Positions 26,278 through 35,267 of a stretch of DNA of 64,000 nucleotides are shown piece after piece. Both the position numbers and the translations under genes were made by a program. Position 1 is the first letter of the stretch, and every line of letters starts with the position of its first letter. Origin of the DNA: JAAGZL01 sp050290785 (GTDB lineage: Bacteria > Pseudomonadota > Gammaproteobacteria > Chromatiales > Chromatiaceae); NCBI GenBank assembly GCA_050290785.1, contig JBNKIR010000001.1, positions 62,001 to 126,000 on the forward strand, in the 5' to 3' direction. The notes below the pieces were generated by a model, which did no database searches, had not been told where the DNA came from, and worked only from the letters and a program-made list of their open reading frames with translations.

Positions 26278-29055
26278 CTACTCAAGTATCAGTTTTACCG
26301 CTTCATCCAGCCTGTCGAGCAGCTGTTCAATATCATCTTCAATCTTATCTCTAGCTGCTTGCTCCAACTCTTGGGCGATATTTTTTATGGAAATGGCGGC
26401 ACATATAGATGCGGATCCACGTAAAGAATGGGCTGTTTCAGATAGTTGATCCCAGTTGTGTGCTTGGGCGGCACTATGTATGGATTCAGATTGTTGCGTG
26501 ATATCGATGCAAAATTGATTGAATAATTTTTGTGCCAGCTCCGGCTTTCCTCCTGCGATATTGATCGCTTGTGCAATATCGCGGATGACATCTTCTTTGG
26601 CGGATTCTGGTTCTGTTTCAGGTTTGGTATCTGTTGCATTTATGTCCTTGGAAGATTTGATCAGGTGGTTACTGATAACATCTATTAACATATTTTCATC
26701 TACCGGCTTTACTAGATAATCATCCATGCCGGACGATTCAACACGCTCCTTGGTCTCCGGCATTATATCGGCCGTCAATGCCACTATAGGGGTGTGTCTG
26801 GAAATGGTAGCCTCGTACTGCCTTATCTTCTTAGCTGCTTTCAGTCCGCTTACATTAGGCATATGTATGTCCATTAAAATAATGTCGTACTTATGACTTT
26901 GTGCAAGCTCAATGGCTTCATCACCATCAACTGCTTGGGTGATATTTGCTCCGAGATTCCGTAACAGTGTTGCTACAAGCTCCAGGTTTATTGGGTTGTC
27001 ATCAGCAACCAATATATGAAAGTTGGCAAACAGATTATTTGACGACTGTATTTTATTCGATACTCTACGTCTGTTTTTTGCTTTTTGTTTTGGCTTGAGT
27101 TGCTTGTCTTTATCTAAAACATCATCGATTGTGCGTCTCAATGTGCTATTGCTAAGAGGTTTCGATAAGCAGATAGACTGTGTGCTTTTTTCAATATTAT
27201 GAATTATTTCATGATCAGATGAGCTTAAGAGCACTATTACAGGTGGGTGACCGTTGCTGATTACAGGTTTCAGTCGTTCAATAATATATTTTTCATTTAT
27301 CTCAGTAGCGGTAAAGCAGATCATGATGAAGGCCATATCACAAATGCTTTTTTGATCGATATCATCTAAATCGATATCCGTAACATCTATGCCCATGGCA
27401 TTCAGATTATGACGCATGACCAGCCGGGACAATTTGTGATTATCTATAATTGCGCACTTGGTGTTGCTGAAATGTGTAGAGATTTGCTGATTGTTGGAAT
27501 GATTATCGTTTGGTTGTTGCAGTTTTAATGTTACGGTAAATTCAGATCCTTCATCTTCATTACTGGTAACTGTAATACCCCCACCCATGGCATGGGCCAG
27601 CTTCTGGCTTATGCTAAGACCTAGTCCGCTGCCGCCAAATCTTCTGCTTGTTGATGAATCTGCCTGGTGAAAGGATTTAAAAAGATATTCCTGGGATTTT
27701 TTGCTGATACCTATACCTGTATCGGTAACAGTGAATTTTAAAATAACATCTCCATTGTCAGTATACTCGTCAACCATGACGCGGGTTATTATTTCGCCTT
27801 TCTCGGTAAATTTAATTGAATTGCTTACCAGGTTTACCAAAATTTGCCGTATTCTAAGTTCATCTCCAATCAGCTTCTTCGGTACATCAGAATAGATGAG
27901 GACCAGCAGTTCCAGGTGTTTGTCGTGCGCAGCAGGCGCCAGGAAGTTTATAGGATTTTCAAAACATTCCCGAACATTAAATTCGCTGTGCTCCGGCTCA
28001 AGTTTATCTGATTCAAGTTTCGAATAATCAAGGATGTTGTTGATTATTCCCAGAAGGTCAGCGGCAGATCTGGATACTGTTTGAACCATGTTCCGCTGTT
28101 CTACGGTAAGATCTGTTTTCAGGAGCAGATTTGTGAATCCGATTACACCGTTCATGGGTGTACGTATCTCATGGCTCATGTTTGCGAGGAATTCTGATTT
28201 TACCTTGTTGGCTTTTTGTTCCCTTTTCCTTGCAAGAACAAGTTCTACGTTTTGTATTTCAAGTTCCTCCATGGTTTGGGTTAGATCAGATGTGGCTTGC
28301 TCTATCTGTTTTTGTAAAAATTCATGCGCGTTTTCCAGCTCTGACGCCATGGCGTTGAAGCCTTCCTCAAGCGTACGAATTTCACCCTTGGATTTGGTGG
28401 GAACCCTTGCGGAAAAGTCTCCATGCTTCATTCTTATTACTGCTCGAGTAAGGCGTGTGATAGGGGAAACGATACGCTGGCTTAATATGCTTGCTATCAT
28501 CCCTGAGACTATGAGCACAATAAGAACGAGTATAATGCTATTGAGTATTATCTTTTGATGGTCTGCCAGATCACTGTTATCTGTCATGACAACACTTGCA
28601 GTACCTAGTTCTACAATCTGCGTGCCTTCTTGTGATGGGTTGGTTTGCTCGGGATAGTCTGCAAGTTCAGAGACGGTGGTATCGTAAGCGATTTTCGATG
28701 TAAATAGCTGTGAATTGTGCTTTATGGCTTTCTGGTTATCTTGCTCCTGTTTCTCTTTGCTTAATAGTACAGTTCCGTTCTGGTCATATAAATATATTGC
28801 GATAACGTTATCTCGCATCAATATGTTATTTGTACTTAATGTTAATGCGTCCTGATTACCGGAATATATTCCATACATGGATACTGCAGCCAGCTCTTTT
28901 GCTACGGCATTGCCACGTTCGATAAATGATTGCTGAAGTGTATCCAACTGAGAGTTGGTTATATATGCGCCCAGAGTGAATGCCACGATAGTTGTGGGAA
29001 ACAAGATAAGAAGCAGCAACTTGGTTTTAAGCTTGGATGTTCGTTGTATACCCAT
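26278..29055 (-). CDS. BarA-like hybrid sensor histidine kinase
   Basis: The 925-residue protein matches BarA in layout and length. Two membrane helices (about 12-30 and 172-192) enclose a periplasmic region of about 140 residues. HAMP (193-245), HisKA with His295 in MSHEIRTPMNG, and a HATPase domain follow. Next is a degenerate receiver (about 530-650) that lacks the phospho-accepting Asp, then a true receiver with Asp729 in LMDIHMPNVSG, and an HPt domain with His876 in AHSLRGSA. In E. coli BarA phosphorylates UvrY/GacA to drive Csr regulation; the response regulator is not in the window. Its start overlaps the stop of the preceding periplasmic binding-protein gene by one base (TAATG). Confidence 0.92.
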   Translation of the reverse strand: MGIQRTSKLKTKLLLLILFPTTIVAFTLGAYITNSQLDTLQQSFIERGNAVAKELAAVSMYGIYSGNQDALTLSTNNILMRDNVIAIYLYDQNGTVLLSKEKQEQDNQKAIKHNSQLFTSKIAYDTTVSELADYPEQTNPSQEGTQIVELGTASVVMTDNSDLADHQKIILNSIILVLIVLIVSGMIASILSQRIVSPITRLTRAVIRMKHGDFSARVPTKSKGEIRTLEEGFNAMASELENAHEFLQKQIEQATSDLTQTMEELEIQNVELVLARKREQKANKVKSEFLANMSHEIRTPMNGVIGFTNLLLKTDLTVEQRNMVQTVSRSAADLLGIINNILDYSKLESDKLEPEHSEFNVRECFENPINFLAPAAHDKHLELLVLIYSDVPKKLIGDELRIRQILVNLVSNSIKFTEKGEIITRVMVDEYTDNGDVILKFTVTDTGIGISKKSQEYLFKSFHQADSSTSRRFGGSGLGLSISQKLAHAMGGGITVTSNEDEGSEFTVTLKLQQPNDNHSNNQQISTHFSNTKCAIIDNHKLSRLVMRHNLNAMGIDVTDIDLDDIDQKSICDMAFIMICFTATEINEKYIIERLKPVISNGHPPVIVLLSSSDHEIIHNIEKSTQSICLSKPLSNSTLRRTIDDVLDKDKQLKPKQKAKNRRRVSNKIQSSNNLFANFHILVADDNPINLELVATLLRNLGANITQAVDGDEAIELAQSHKYDIILMDIHMPNVSGLKAAKKIRQYEATISRHTPIVALTADIMPETKERVESSGMDDYLVKPVDENMLIDVISNHLIKSSKDINATDTKPETEPESAKEDVIRDIAQAINIAGGKPELAQKLFNQFCIDITQQSESIHSAAQAHNWDQLSETAHSLRGSASICAAISIKNIAQELEQAARDKIEDDIEQLLDRLDEAVKLILE

Positions 29056-30116
29056 TATCTTGCCTTCATGATCATGTTCTTGATGGCTGATGGTTGCTGC
29101 ATGCTAATGTTCAGTGAGCGAATGACCCTCTTGTTTGTATCAACGGAAAAATATTTCGGGTAAGCTGGTGTGGATAGCTTGCGATTGTTTGATGCAAGAA
29201 AATTTATTATTTCTTCACCTATTTGCCATCCGATATCCTTTGGGGATGAATATATGGCTGCAGTGGCTCCAGATCTCACAAATGCTGCGGAATATCCGAA
29301 CACAGGTATGTTGTGGCGATAGCTGGATAACAGGACGGTCATGACGGTTTTCTTGTTGTATACACTTGGGTCCGGTTGGGCTAGGAGCACATCAACTTTG
29401 CTATATATCTCCTCGAGATTTGAGCCTAGATTATTTGATGTGGTATTAATGATTGTTGGCTTTAGCCCCATGTCCTGAATAATTTTTTGCAGTTTATTTT
29501 TACCTACTCCGGAATAGCTTCCGAGCAAAACTCCAACTTTGTCTTTGCTCGGCAGTGCTGACTTGATTAACTGTAGTTGTCTTCTGATTGGCTGGTCTAT
29601 ATATATAGCCGATATGTTCTTGCTCGAACTGGATTTCCTTATGGTTGGATAGCTATGACTTGGAATGAGAGTGTATAGGACTGGTGAGTTTGTTTGGTGA
29701 GCATTTAATTGCATTGCCGCGTTAGTGCCCACAGTTACAATCAGATCCCATTTGCTATCCAGGTTAATAGAGTCTAGTTTGCGAATGTCGCTGGTTGATT
29801 TAATCGTTATAGAGAGATTGGTGCACTTTTCGTTATTAGATTGGCAGATTTGGTTAACGCGTTGTTCTGCTGCGTCAACGATACTATTGTATACATATGC
29901 CGATCCGCTCTTTATGAACAGTACTTTGGCCTCGGTTGCTCCATGCGCATCAGTAACGGTTAGGCAGGGAAGAAGTAGTATCAGTGTCCAGACTAAAGAG
30001 CGGGTGAATAGGTTTCTGGCAATATTGAACGATAAAGGGATACGGTAGGCTTCCATAGATGGATGCTTGTTTAGATGGGCAATGCGCGTCTTTATGATTA
30101 TGTTAAACACGTCCAT
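29055..30116 (-). CDS. ABC_sub_bind-type periplasmic binding protein
   Basis: The 353-residue protein has an N-terminal hydrophobic export segment (about residues 38-58, ending DAHGA) and a two-lobe type I periplasmic fold of the ABC substrate-binding class (PF04392-like). Recognisable parts are EAKVLFIKSGSAYVYNSIVDA, WDLIVTVGTNAAMQL, PVLYTLIPSHSYPT and KVGVLLGSYSGVGKNKLQ. No permease or ATPase gene is nearby. It sits between a TonB-dependent receptor and a BarA-like kinase with one-base coupling to the kinase, so it may be the kinase's ligand sensor. An internal ATG at 30056 would remove 20 residues ahead of the signal peptide. Confidence 0.82.
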   Translation of the reverse strand: MDVFNIIIKTRIAHLNKHPSMEAYRIPLSFNIARNLFTRSLVWTLILLLPCLTVTDAHGATEAKVLFIKSGSAYVYNSIVDAAEQRVNQICQSNNEKCTNLSITIKSTSDIRKLDSINLDSKWDLIVTVGTNAAMQLNAHQTNSPVLYTLIPSHSYPTIRKSSSSKNISAIYIDQPIRRQLQLIKSALPSKDKVGVLLGSYSGVGKNKLQKIIQDMGLKPTIINTTSNNLGSNLEEIYSKVDVLLAQPDPSVYNKKTVMTVLLSSYRHNIPVFGYSAAFVRSGATAAIYSSPKDIGWQIGEEIINFLASNNRKLSTPAYPKYFSVDTNKRVIRSLNISMQQPSAIKNMIMKAR

Positions 30117-30151
30117 AGATATTGCTTATCATCCTTAATACTGATACATCC

Positions 30152-32329
30152 CTAAAACTTTATTCCAAGTTGTAGATAAAATTCTCTATCCGCTTTATTT
30201 ATGTCGTAATACTCCTGGTAACCATCGTTAGTCACGTTGTGCATGATGGCTGAAACATCGATGGTTGCGTCAGGGAGGGTGAATGTTTTTCCTACGCGAA
30301 AATCCCATTTGTTATATGATTTGGTTTCATCCCCTGGTTCCAGCCAGGTGATTTTGCCAGTATGGTAAAAACCAGAACTTACTTGTATCCCGTTATCAAA
30401 GCGGTGGCTGGCTAATATGCCAAACGTCTCTTTGGGTACAATATTTTCCACATCGATATAGTTGTTCGGCACCCCACTTGAGTTGTAGTTTGAGACTTGC
30501 CATCCGTATGCGTGGAGTCGGCTATAAACTGCATGGATGTCTGTATTAGGTGATGGTTTGAAGTCCATCTGTAACTCTAATCCATTGATATTGACTTCAC
30601 CGTCATTGTTGAAATTTCCGGCGCCATCATTTATTGCGCATGTCGGGCAGTTGGGAGTGTTATCCCAGGCGTAGTTAATTACTGGGCTTATTTTTTCATT
30701 GAATATCTTTACATCCATAGTGAGTGGGATATCTTTAAATGCTGCCATGTAACCAAGCTCTATTGAGTTGATCTCCTCTGGCTTTGGCACCCCTACGGTT
30801 TGATGCAATTGATATATAGGCAGTCCACCTACTAACGTACTGAATTTTAAATCTATCTGTTCCTCCCAAATATTCGGCATGCGATAGGCCCGGGAATGTG
30901 AGATGCGAAAAATATGGTTTTCCTTCAGAGAGTAATTCAATGCAACACGAGGAGAAAATAGTCCGCTGAATCCCTCGTATTTCTCCAGCATGGCGCCAAG
31001 ATTAACCGTAATGTCATCCCTTGGTTTCCATTCGGCGTTTATAAACGCGTGCGCCTGGTTACGGATTGCGGCCGAATTATTGCCCAAGGTGTCTGGACTA
31101 ACTGTGCTGTCATGGCGTAGTCCTGCACCCCAGGCCAGGCGCAGATCTTGTGTTGGCTTAAGCAGATGTTGGAATTCAAGTTCATATCTATCAGATTCGT
31201 AACCAAAACCAGTTACCAGATCGATTGGTCCTGTCGCAGGATGTCGAAATACAAATGAGTCATTTAGTTCTTTGTAGTTATGAAAAAAATGCAGGCTATA
31301 TTCACTATCTTCATCGATAGTATGGATCCACTTGATTTGTTGAAAACTGGTAGTGCTGTCGGAATTTCTGGGAATATTCCAATCACTTCCAATTATTCCC
31401 TCTTGCTTAGTTCCTTTCGAATACCCGGATTGAAATGATAATTTATTGTCAGAATTGAACTGGTAATCACCACGAAAGCTAAGCCATTTATTGGAGGCAT
31501 CATCATATCTTGTCTTTAATCCGTCTTTATCATCGTAGTTGATAGTTACACGATAATCGAGATTTCCTACCTTGCCGGCATTACGCGCAAGTATCTGGCG
31601 GGTGTTTTTGTCGCCCAATGTGGTTTTTACCAGTGTTCCATATTGTTGTGATGGGTCTTCGGTAATTATGTTGATTACGCCAGAGAACGAGTTTGATCCA
31701 AAGGAGGCAGCGTTGGATCCACGGATCACCTCAATACGTTTGATATCTTCAAGTGCAAGCGGAAGATCTGACCAGGCAACACCACCGGTAACCGGATTAT
31801 ATACAGAACGTCCATCTACCAGGACCTGCAGACTCCTGGAGTATAGGTCTGCGCGCCCGTGATAGGTGACAAAATACTCATCTCCACCAAAGTTGGCTAC
31901 CTGCATGCCTGGAACCAGGCGCATAAGCTCAGGTATCTCCAGAGCACCTGATGCCCTTATCATCTCTTTATCTATGATGGTCATGGATACAGGTGTTTCT
32001 GAGACAGGCTGTTCCAGGCGGGTGGCCGTAAACACTACTGGTAGGTCGCTGAAAAAATACTCATCAGTGATGATGTCGCTATATCCGATAGCGGCATTGG
32101 CTGGAGTGTTGTCTAGGGTGTCTTTGGCGTTTTCAGATGCATTGACCGAATTGGTGTTTGTTTCGGCATTTGTCTTAGTCGTTGCCAAATTCTCTTCAGT
32201 TGTATCCGCTGTCGTATCTGTATCGGTTTCACTACTGGCCAGACAGTATGAAGTAGGCCACCCTCCCAAAGACATTATGCAGATAAGCGAACGCAGATAT
32301 CGGTATATTCTAGAATTGTTTCTCAGCAT
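30152..32329 (-). CDS. TonB-dependent outer-membrane receptor with a long Ser/Thr/Asn-rich lead
   Basis: The 725-residue protein has a signal peptide ending near YCLA. A low-complexity stretch rich in Thr, Asn, Asp and Glu spans residues about 33-85. A plug domain then begins at DLPVVFTATRLEQPVSETPVSMTIID with IPELMRLVPGMQVA, VLVDGRSVYNPVTGG and IEVIRGSNAASFGSNSFSGVINI. The barrel runs to a C-terminal LGIKF. The plug pattern fits a TonB receptor of the siderophore/vitamin group, but the ligand is unknown. It begins a minus-strand operon with a periplasmic binding protein (35-nt gap) and a BarA-like kinase. AGGGATGCATC forms a good ribosome binding site. Confidence 0.93.
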   Translation of the reverse strand: MLRNNSRIYRYLRSLICIMSLGGWPTSYCLASSETDTDTTADTTEENLATTKTNAETNTNSVNASENAKDTLDNTPANAAIGYSDIITDEYFFSDLPVVFTATRLEQPVSETPVSMTIIDKEMIRASGALEIPELMRLVPGMQVANFGGDEYFVTYHGRADLYSRSLQVLVDGRSVYNPVTGGVAWSDLPLALEDIKRIEVIRGSNAASFGSNSFSGVINIITEDPSQQYGTLVKTTLGDKNTRQILARNAGKVGNLDYRVTINYDDKDGLKTRYDDASNKWLSFRGDYQFNSDNKLSFQSGYSKGTKQEGIIGSDWNIPRNSDSTTSFQQIKWIHTIDEDSEYSLHFFHNYKELNDSFVFRHPATGPIDLVTGFGYESDRYELEFQHLLKPTQDLRLAWGAGLRHDSTVSPDTLGNNSAAIRNQAHAFINAEWKPRDDITVNLGAMLEKYEGFSGLFSPRVALNYSLKENHIFRISHSRAYRMPNIWEEQIDLKFSTLVGGLPIYQLHQTVGVPKPEEINSIELGYMAAFKDIPLTMDVKIFNEKISPVINYAWDNTPNCPTCAINDGAGNFNNDGEVNINGLELQMDFKPSPNTDIHAVYSRLHAYGWQVSNYNSSGVPNNYIDVENIVPKETFGILASHRFDNGIQVSSGFYHTGKITWLEPGDETKSYNKWDFRVGKTFTLPDATIDVSAIMHNVTNDGYQEYYDINKADREFYLQLGIKF

Positions 32330-32460
32330 GATGCATCCCTAAAACAATTGTGTAGTATGCTTCGTTATATTATGGATTCGAGCATTTCCATACAACAAAT
32401 GTCGATTAAGTCCCTATAGTAGCATCGTTTTTGCCTCATGTTTTAAGTAGAATTGATGAT

Positions 32461-33354
32461 ATGAATTATATGACTATAGAACAGTGCATCGGAAACACTC
32501 CTCTTGTGCGCCTGCAGCGCCTACCCGGCGATACATCCAATACCATCCTGCTCAAACTGGAGGGCAATAACCCTGCCGGTTCGGTAAAGGACCGGCCGGC
32601 CCTGAACATGATAGGTATGGCGGAATCCAGGGGTAATATAACTCCTGGAGATACCTTGATTGAGGCCACCAGCGGTAATACCGGTATAGCCCTGGCCATG
32701 GCAGCTGCCATCAAGGGTTATCGCATGATTCTTATTATGCCTGAGAATATGACTAAGGAACGTAGATCCTTAATGAAGGCCTATGGCGCAGAGATCATCC
32801 TCACACCTGCGGATGGCAGCATGGAGGCGGCCATAGACAAGGCGCGAGAGATGGAGGCGGCAGGTGAAGGTGTCATACTGGATCAGTTCTCAAACCAGGA
32901 TAACCCCATGGCCCACGTGAAGGGTACGGGCCCGGAGATCTGGCGGCAGACTGACGGCAAGATCACCCATTTTGTCAGCTCCATGGGTACAACCGGGACC
33001 ATCATGGGAGTATCCAGCTTCCTGAAGGATAAAAACCCTGATATCCAGATAGTCGGGGTCCAACCCATGGACGGTTCCAGCATCCCCGGGATTCGTCGCT
33101 GGCCCAAGGAGTATCTGCCAAGGATATACGATGCGAAAAAGGTGGATCGGATCATAGATGTCAGCCAGGAGTCTGCCGAGGAAACCTCAAGAAAACTGGC
33201 AGCAACTGAAGGGATCATGGCCGGCATCTCATCAGGAGGTGCGGTTGCGGCCGCTCTGGAGCTGTCTGGAGAGGTTAGCGATGCCGTAATAGTGGTCATA
33301 GTATGTGATCGTGGTGACAGATATCTATCTACAGGCGTTTTTCCCGCTGATTAG
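32461..33354 (+). CDS. cysM: cysteine synthase B
   Basis: The 297-residue PLP enzyme makes cysteine from O-acetylserine and sulfide or thiosulfate. The PLP lysine is Lys43 in NPAGSVKDRPA. TSGNTGIALA binds the substrate carboxylate, and SSMGTTGTIMG holds the phosphate. The IPGIRRWPKEYLP stretch is characteristic of CysM over CysK. Start ATG 32461 is chosen by family alignment; a TTG 30 nt upstream is less likely. E. coli CysM is 303 residues. It is followed by rlmD after 105 nt, as in several Gammaproteobacteria. Confidence 0.95.
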   Translation: MNYMTIEQCIGNTPLVRLQRLPGDTSNTILLKLEGNNPAGSVKDRPALNMIGMAESRGNITPGDTLIEATSGNTGIALAMAAAIKGYRMILIMPENMTKERRSLMKAYGAEIILTPADGSMEAAIDKAREMEAAGEGVILDQFSNQDNPMAHVKGTGPEIWRQTDGKITHFVSSMGTTGTIMGVSSFLKDKNPDIQIVGVQPMDGSSIPGIRRWPKEYLPRIYDAKKVDRIIDVSQESAEETSRKLAATEGIMAGISSGGAVAAALELSGEVSDAVIVVIVCDRGDRYLSTGVFPAD

Positions 33355-33459
33355 GCTTTTACACGCATATAAACACATATTAATCAATTAGATATTGAAT
33401 ATATTTAATGTGCGCCATCATATTGATGACGCACTCAAATCAGCCGGGATTATCCAGAA

Positions 33460-34791
33460 GTGGCCAGATCAAGAAAAAAGAGATTACCTGCGGAACCTGT
33501 TAAGGCGAAGATAGATTCAATGAGCCACGATGGACGGGGAGTAGCCCATCTGGATGGCAAGACCGTATTTATCCAGGGTGCATTGCCAGGGGAAGAGGTG
33601 ATGTTTACCTATTCCAGAAAGAAGCAGAGATATGATGAGGGGATAGCGACCGAGATATTAGCGGCCTCACCAGACCGGGTGGAACCACTCTGTAGACATT
33701 TCGAGATCTGTGGTGGATGCAGTATGCAACATGTTCACCCGGAGATGCAGATAGGATTAAAGCAGCAGAGCCTGCTGGACGCATTTGAGCGGGTGGGGAA
33801 GGTCGAACCAGCCGAGGTGTTTCCACCACTTATAGCGCCAGAGTGCTGGGGCTATAGACGCAAGGCCAGACTCGGGGTGAAATATGTACCCAAGAAGGGG
33901 CGGGTGCTGGTGGGTTTCAGGGAGAAGGGCTCCAGCTTTCTGGCAGATATCCACAGTTGCGAGGTATTGCACCCGAGGGTGGGGCATCTGCTCATGCCAC
34001 TGAGTGATATGATTGGAACTCTGTCGATAAGGGATAAGGTGCCCCAGATCGAGGTATCCATGGGGGACGATGTGTGCGTATTGGTGTTTCGCGTACTGGA
34101 GCCTCCATCGGACAGAGATATAACCCTGCTGGGGAAATTCGGCGCCGAGCACGGTATGCACATCTATCTGCAGGAGGCCGGTCCCGACAGCGTGCGGCCA
34201 CTGCAGGGAGAACCGGTGGATCTAAACTACTCACTGCCTGATTTCGGCGTCAGCATGCACTTTCTGCCCAATGATTTCACCCAGGTGAACTCCGAGCTGA
34301 ACAGGATGATGGTGGCGCGTGCGCTGGAGCTGTTGGATCCGCAGGGTGATGAGAGGGTACTGGATCTGTTCTGCGGGATAGGCAACTTTACCCTGCCACT
34401 GGCCACCAGGGCCGACGAGGTGGTAGGTGTGGAGGGAGATCAGGATCTGGTTGCAAGGGCCAGAGAGAATGCGGCCAGGAACGGTATTAAAAATGTCAGC
34501 TATTACACCGCCAACCTCTATGAATCCCTGACCCATCAGCCATGGTTGCAGGGCAGCTTTGATAAGGCACTGCTGGATCCGCCGCGCTCTGGCGCCTTTG
34601 AGGTGCTGGAATTTCTGCCAAAGCTGGGGATTAGACGTATAGTATATGTATCCTGTTATCCTGGGACCCTGGCGCGGGATGCGGGCGAACTGGTGAACGT
34701 CCATGGCTATAGACTACTGGGTGCTGGGGTGATGGATATGTTTCCCCACACCGCCCATGTCGAATCCATAGCCGTATTTGAGGCAACATAA
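33460..34791 (+). CDS. rlmD: 23S rRNA (uracil-1939-C5) methyltransferase
   Basis: The 443-residue protein starts with a TRAM domain (about residues 12-70). It carries the four iron-sulfur cysteines Cys78, Cys84, Cys87 and Cys166 (ICGGCSMQH and HSCEVLH). A Rossmann methyltransferase domain with VLDLFCGIGNFTLPLA follows. DPPRSGAFEVLEFL and the catalytic VSCYPGTLARD come at the end. It methylates U1939 of 23S rRNA using S-adenosylmethionine. It uses a GTG start. It is 11 nt ahead of the CYTH-domain gene and likely forms one transcript with it. Confidence 0.96.
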   Translation: MARSRKKRLPAEPVKAKIDSMSHDGRGVAHLDGKTVFIQGALPGEEVMFTYSRKKQRYDEGIATEILAASPDRVEPLCRHFEICGGCSMQHVHPEMQIGLKQQSLLDAFERVGKVEPAEVFPPLIAPECWGYRRKARLGVKYVPKKGRVLVGFREKGSSFLADIHSCEVLHPRVGHLLMPLSDMIGTLSIRDKVPQIEVSMGDDVCVLVFRVLEPPSDRDITLLGKFGAEHGMHIYLQEAGPDSVRPLQGEPVDLNYSLPDFGVSMHFLPNDFTQVNSELNRMMVARALELLDPQGDERVLDLFCGIGNFTLPLATRADEVVGVEGDQDLVARARENAARNGIKNVSYYTANLYESLTHQPWLQGSFDKALLDPPRSGAFEVLEFLPKLGIRRIVYVSCYPGTLARDAGELVNVHGYRLLGAGVMDMFPHTAHVESIAVFEAT

Positions 34792-34802
34792 GGGGTATCA
34801 CA

Positions 34803-35267
34803 ATGGCCGTGGAGATCGAACGCAAATTTCTGGTGGACAACGATCTCTGGTGTGAGCATGTGATATCCAGCAGCGATATAAGGCAGGCCTATATCTCCAA
34901 TCTTGCCAACGCCACCGTCAGGGTGCGCGTCTATGCGGATATGGCGCTCCTGACCATCAAGGGTCCAACCTGCGGTATAAGCCGGGACGAGTTCGAATAT
35001 ACCATCCCGGTGGAAGATGCCAGGTCACTGTTGGAGCTGCGGACCGGCGCGATCATAGAAAAGACCCGTCACAAGGTTAGATGTGGTGAACACGTATGGG
35101 ATCTGGATATTTTTTATGGCGATAACGCAGGTCTCAGCCTGGCGGAGGTGGAGCTGGGATCTGAGGGAGAAGAATTCGAGCTGCCGGAGTGGGCAGGCGC
35201 TGAGGTCACCGGAGATCATAGGTATGCGAACTCACATCTGGCCGAGAGGCCTTTCTGTGACTGGTGA
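34803..35267 (+). CDS. CYTH-domain protein (triphosphate tunnel metalloenzyme)
   Basis: The 154-residue protein has the CYTH signature ExExK at residues 4-8 (EIERKF) and the alternating charged strands that line the triphosphate tunnel (RVRVYADMALLTIKG, FEYTIP, IEKTRHKV, DIFYGDNAGLSLAEVEL). Proteins of this size hydrolyse inorganic triphosphate or related polyphosphates. The substrate here is inferred from family. It overlaps the next gene, a peptide-type binding protein, by 4 nt. Confidence 0.93.
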   Translation: MAVEIERKFLVDNDLWCEHVISSSDIRQAYISNLANATVRVRVYADMALLTIKGPTCGISRDEFEYTIPVEDARSLLELRTGAIIEKTRHKVRCGEHVWDLDIFYGDNAGLSLAEVELGSEGEEFELPEWAGAEVTGDHRYANSHLAERPFCDW

